Shown here: in pieces, positions 61,301-64,000 of the stretch
How positions within the stretch are numbered: position 1 is the stretch's first letter
How the letters are laid out: the number at the start of each line of letters is the position of its first letter
Source of the DNA: Paludisphaera borealis
GTDB taxonomy: Bacteria > Planctomycetota > Planctomycetia > Isosphaerales > Isosphaeraceae
DNA length: 64,000 nt
NCBI RefSeq assembly: GCF_001956985.1
Contig: NZ_CP019083.1
Span: 1-64,000, forward strand
Direction of reading: 5' to 3'
Program-made: the position numbers and the translations under genes
Notes under the pieces: model-generated
Database searches by the model: none
Seen by the model: only the letters and a program-made list of their open reading frames with translations
Told to the model about the DNA's origin: nothing

Positions 61301-64000
61301 GCGAACTCGGCCGCGTCAGAGAATCGCCGCGCCGGACCCACGGGGCCGGATCGTCGAAGACTCCGGGCAAGTTCCCGATCAACGGCCAGGCTCGCGAGGG
61401 CTCGTCACCTTCCACTTCCGAATCGACGATCACGAAGATCGCCCGACCGGCGGGATCAATCAGATCGTACGAGCGCCGGCTCACGTCCTGATCGCGGGAT
61501 GGAATCCGGCCGATGACCGCGCCGTCGTTCCGGATCATCAATTCGTAAGTTTGGTTCCGCAGCGCGAGCGCGGCCGGCTCGGGGATCTTGACGAACTTGC
61601 CGAGCAGGCGGACCGCCGTACAAACGGCCGCGCAGGCGGCGGCCGCGGCGACGGCGAGAAGCGCTTGTTCGCCGACCGGCAGCGCGAGCGCCCATTCCAG
61701 GACGCCCGGCCCGCTCCGACCGCGCAGGGCTTCGGCCGCGCTCCAGGCGTGGTCCCAATCGGCGCCGCGCGGGATGTAGAACGGTAGCAAGAGCGGTCCC
61801 CACGTGGTGAACCGCTTGACGGCTTCAGGGATGCTTCGGGCCGTGGCCGCCGGCGCGAGATACCGCGACAGGCGACGTTCGAAGGCGTCGACGCCAAGGA
61901 AGCTCAGGTTCACGAGCGTCGCCACCCGGAGGCCCATGTGGTCCATCCAGATCAGGATGCGGACGGCGTCGTAAGCCAGCAGATAGATGAAGACTTGAAG
62001 ACTCCACGCGCGGAATGCATCGGGGGTCGACGTCGCGTCCTTGAAGACGGCCAGAACCGTCCGGACCGCGCCGTCCTGGTTGTACCACGTCGGCTCCCCC
62101 ATCGGCCGGAGGAACGAGTTGATGATCGGCGACATCCACAAACCCCACCGCATCACCTGAATCATGTTCTCCGTGAGCTGGATCATTCCGGCTTTGGTGA
62201 ACATCAGCCGCACGGGGGCGGACTGGCTCTCGAAGCAAGCGGTCATGAACGTTCGGTTAAGGGCGAACAGCCAGGCGGCCGTCGACCAACTGATCGCCCC
62301 CGCGAGCGCCTCGGCGAACAGCAGATCGACGCCGCCCGACACGGTCCCCAGGTTCAGGAAGCCCCACTTGCTGACCAGCGGATAAATCCCGAACGCCTCC
62401 GGCGGCCTCCCCGCCGACACGTAGCGCTGGAACTTGGCGACCACCACCGCGAGCTGGGCCGAGTCGAGATAGAAGCCGATCGCCGCGCCGATGAGTCCGC
62501 CGAGCACCGCGTGGACGGCATAATACCGGACCGCCTGCAACCGTCCGCGATCGCGGATCGTCGCGAAGGCGTCGCGCGTGAGGTCGATTCCCGCATAAGC
62601 CGCCGCGCCCACGAGGAATCCGAAGCCCATGCGCGCCGACAGCTCGCGCGCCGGCAAGCCGGCCGTCAGCCCCCAGCTCAGCCCGAGGCCGGCGACGGCG
62701 CCCCGGAGGACGAGCGTCGGCTTTCGGTAGCTTCGCGCGACCCGCTCGATGAACGGCGGACTGCCGTCGAACGATTCGAAGATCGCCTTGAGCAACGGGA
62801 ACGCGAGGCCGCCGAAGATCATCGTGGCCAGCAACGGATGCTCGAGAGCCACGCGGCGGATTGTGGCGTTCTCGTGAAGAGCGCCCAGGGTGTAGAGAAT
62901 CCCCATGAACGTCCCGCTGTAGATCATCCCCTTCTTGAGGCCCTGCAACGGATGCGCCAGGATCGACTCGCGCGAAGGCGCCAGCCCGCGCACGGCGTCC
63001 ATCGCCAGCCCCGTGAACAGGTAGGCTTCAGCCCATAATCCGGCCTGGGAGAAGATCGTCGCGAGCAAGGCGACGGGGAGACGCTGGAGAATCGACCACG
63101 AGGCCACCGACGGCCCGGCGCCGAGGCCCGCGATCCACGGCGCCGCCACCGCCGCGACGGCGACGGCCAGCATCGTCAGGTGGGCCCGCCACGACCGCCA
63201 CGGCCCGCCACGGACGACCCAGGAGAGCAGGTTGGACACGGCCGCATTAAAGAGGAAGACGACCAGGACCCGGGCCACGAAGGCCGAGGCCCACGTATTG
63301 GCTGTAAGCAGGCCCCCCAGCGACCGCAATAGCCCGTCGGGTTCCAGCAGCGTCAGGCCCCCCAGCACGTAGGGGGCGGAGACGATCAAGACCGCGCCGG
63401 CGGCCCCCAGACTTCGGCCCGTCGACGACAGCCGGGAGACGTCGGCGAGGAAGTAGATCAGCAAGGCGACGGCCGCCGCGGTCTGGCTGATCAGTAGCGT
63501 CTGCGACCACTGCGCCGGCGCTTGCAAGAGAGTCATCGAACTCGACGAGACCGCGAGCAGGCCGCCGGCGAGGGCGTGTTGGAAGGCCTCTCGGGGCGTC
63601 GGAAGTTTTCCCGTGAGTCCGAGTTTCCACCAGCCGCCGACGATCGCGCCGGCGACCGCCAGGCCCAGCACGCTCCAGCCGGCTTCGAGCGCATCGCGAG
63701 CCCCCTGCCGATACGTCGCGACGACCAGGAACGCGATGAACGCCCATCCCACGCCGCGAATCAGGTCGCCGCCGAGCCCCCGGGGCGCGGTGGATTGCTC
63801 GCCACCGCCCGCTCGTCCCACGACGGCCCCCGCCAGGGCGACGACCGCTCCCACGAACAGGCCGACAATCGCGACGCCCGCCAGCCGCGCCCAGAAGGAG
63901 AGGCTCAGCCCGCGCGCGAACGAAAGCTCCTCGAAGCGGGCGTCGATCCGCAATGACCCGGTGGCCGTCGCGCCGGCCAGGGGACGGACGACGAAGACGA
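58320..64000 (-). CDS. Membrane-embedded GH94 protein, cyclic beta-1,2-glucan synthase-like, 5' end outside window
   Basis: About 1,890 residues visible and still open at the window edge. The first in-window start is a TTG at 63953 but the frame continues upstream (VFVVRPLAGATATGS), so the true start lies beyond. Residues 1-785 hold a dozen or more membrane helices without the GT84 motifs of NdvB/Cgs that I would recognise. Two beta-sandwich blocks follow (about 800-1130 and 1150-1400). The C-terminal (alpha/alpha)6 part has YGFRDQLQDSVNLIWVDP and PLIGTGDWNDGLDEIGSEGR with the catalytic Asp of GH94 (about 1570-1580), then GRSSWYPEGVRENGMYCHGV and GYTGAAGWMLRQALEGVLGL. In Cgs this domain controls ring size by phosphorolysis. 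Role here may be glucan synthesis, trimming or export. Confidence 0.78.
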   Translation of the reverse strand, partial: VFVVRPLAGATATGSLRIDARFEELSFARGLSLSFWARLAGVAIVGLFVGAVVALAGAVVGRAGGGEQSTAPRGLGGDLIRGVGWAFIAFLVVATYRQGARDALEAGWSVLGLAVAGAIVGGWWKLGLTGKLPTPREAFQHALAGGLLAVSSSSMTLLQAPAQWSQTLLISQTAAAVALLIYFLADVSRLSSTGRSLGAAGAVLIVSAPYVLGGLTLLEPDGLLRSLGGLLTANTWASAFVARVLVVFLFNAAVSNLLSWVVRGGPWRSWRAHLTMLAVAVAAVAAPWIAGLGAGPSVASWSILQRLPVALLATIFSQAGLWAEAYLFTGLAMDAVRGLAPSRESILAHPLQGLKKGMIYSGTFMGILYTLGALHENATIRRVALEHPLLATMIFGGLAFPLLKAIFESFDGSPPFIERVARSYRKPTLVLRGAVAGLGLSWGLTAGLPARELSARMGFGFLVGAAAYAGIDLTRDAFATIRDRGRLQAVRYYAVHAVLGGLIGAAIGFYLDSAQLAVVVAKFQRYVSAGRPPEAFGIYPLVSKWGFLNLGTVSGGVDLLFAEALAGAISWSTAAWLFALNRTFMTACFESQSAPVRLMFTKAGMIQLTENMIQVMRWGLWMSPIINSFLRPMGEPTWYNQDGAVRTVLAVFKDATSTPDAFRAWSLQVFIYLLAYDAVRILIWMDHMGLRVATLVNLSFLGVDAFERRLSRYLAPAATARSIPEAVKRFTTWGPLLLPFYIPRGADWDHAWSAAEALRGRSGPGVLEWALALPVGEQALLAVAAAAACAAVCTAVRLLGKFVKIPEPAALALRNQTYELMIRNDGAVIGRIPSRDQDVSRRSYDLIDPAGRAIFVIVDSEVEGDEPSRAWPLIGNLPGVFDDPAPWVRRGDSLTRPSSRGDVRAVVEVALPAANDPVELWTITLENLSDRPRSVKVVPYLEWVLNRPEADRGHTQYNRLFAEIEYVGGLRAVLAWDKHAKAMGLLAADLQPEGFLSSRIDFIGRARSLSSPRVLQTLAFTEPRDTAAHPTLDPIGSLLTGLTLPARGSSKARFLIGLADDKKEAVDLIARHLETPGARAVSEHRTRKETHRIGHGEIPPGTPQPYAEFSDDGTKLLVRTPLTPRPFDHTMSNRLGHVVVVTNRGLHTSASVNAQQNRLTPDWSDIVTREVPSEAIYLFDAETGAWFSPTYHPVNDPEARHEAEFGVDGTAVFRMNRGNLETELTVFAPVDNPTGVYLLTIKNHGRTPRRLRVAPYFQMVLAGQPEYAGRLSIDVDERLNAVFFENPRNTFRTGPAFVAMSENAERIETVRGRFIGAGRNIGRPHFVEHAEADAREPLDDRPVAAFVTSLEIPAQSDRTVVVILGQADDRRAAEAVVRKYQDVKDAEDALAETRRWWLGLSSTVQVETAAPEFDGYLDWLKYQALAVRIWARRGFYQASGAYGFRDQLQDSVNLIWVDPAIARRQILLHASQQFLEGDVVHWFHRLQDGRTGFVGRSHASDNLLWLCWAVVEYLGTTGDESILDERTYYLESEQPFEPLPAGKQGMGFDPIRSTRDDTVYRHCLRAIDLVLDRRMGAHQLPLIGTGDWNDGLDEIGSEGRGESVWLGFFLSYILGRITAVVEKKERAARRDYYEGRRRALNEAIERTWRGDRYLCAIHDDGTEIGVKGSGVWEIDALTAAWAVMSGVNPDRGRIVFETALKILERENTILLGWPPLREDTKPYLGRSSWYPEGVRENGMYCHGVQWLVGAARILAEQRRRQGDAEQASAYVETAYRLWRKIASLSHATTGEIEVFGGQPNQQAAAMVTTFDPGRMIWNGYTGAAGWMLRQALEGVLGLRLSSGAIVDPSEPDAPADLGAVQVVRDLARSPFLGDPAAGEARDTTPSEARTRS

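Overview
The window looks like a high-GC planctomycete, most plausibly family Isosphaeraceae (Paludisphaera/Singulisphaera-like). The grounds are: a giant surface protein with the planctomycete N-terminal LEARTLLA motif, an exosortase plus a separate EpsI-type protein, a plasmid-type RPA initiator, and several long gene-poor spacers. The assignment is inferred from protein style, not from a marker gene. No rRNA, tRNA or CRISPR array was seen.

Layout. (1) 1-10.9 kb: the tail of an unassigned protein, a strong hairpin, then a 3,346-residue secreted or surface protein on the minus strand. (2) 10.9-16.6 kb: a complete replication/partition module. It contains a ~1.3 kb non-coding tract packed with CAAG/CTTG tetramers (candidate centromere), a ParA ATPase, a small protein with a ribbon-helix-helix-like C-terminus, a convergent RPA-family initiator, and an iteron origin with about seven good and several degenerate copies of TATGTCCSGTTAATCG. 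(3) 16.8-49.3 kb: a large exopolysaccharide/glycoconjugate region. It has a TPR scaffold, nucleotide-sugar synthesis (RfbA, RfbF, RfbC-like, three SDR enzymes), ADP-heptose synthesis (HldE, GmhB), an initiating sugar-phosphate transferase, several glycosyltransferases, a Wzm/Wzt exporter, a Wzc-type tyrosine autokinase, exosortase plus EpsI, and a carbamoyltransferase/SxtJ/DUF5989/acetyltransferase set. (4) 49.3-54.1 kb: housekeeping and accessory metabolism (GpmA, an acetamidase/formamidase-like protein, a DapA-like lyase, an NTF2-like protein), a repeat-bearing spacer and a decayed TPR gene. (5) 54.1-64 kb: a three-gene minus-strand operon. It encodes a large membrane protein ending in a GH94 phosphorylase-type domain (cut by the window end), an exported glycoamylase-like protein, and an exported alpha/beta hydrolase.

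How the parts fit. The polysaccharide genes can be read as one pathway: activated sugars are made by RfbA/RfbF/HldE/GmhB and the SDRs; the first sugar phosphate is loaded on lipid; glycosyltransferases extend it; Wzm/Wzt export it with Wzc control; carbamoyl and acetyl groups decorate it. The exosortase pair suggests that sorted proteins accompany the matrix. The most unusual part is the replication module: a plasmid-type initiator, iterons and a ParA/RHH partition pair sit beside a large array of short inverted and direct tetramers whose density is about six times chance. This could be a megaplasmid, a chromid or an integrated replicon; the window cannot decide.
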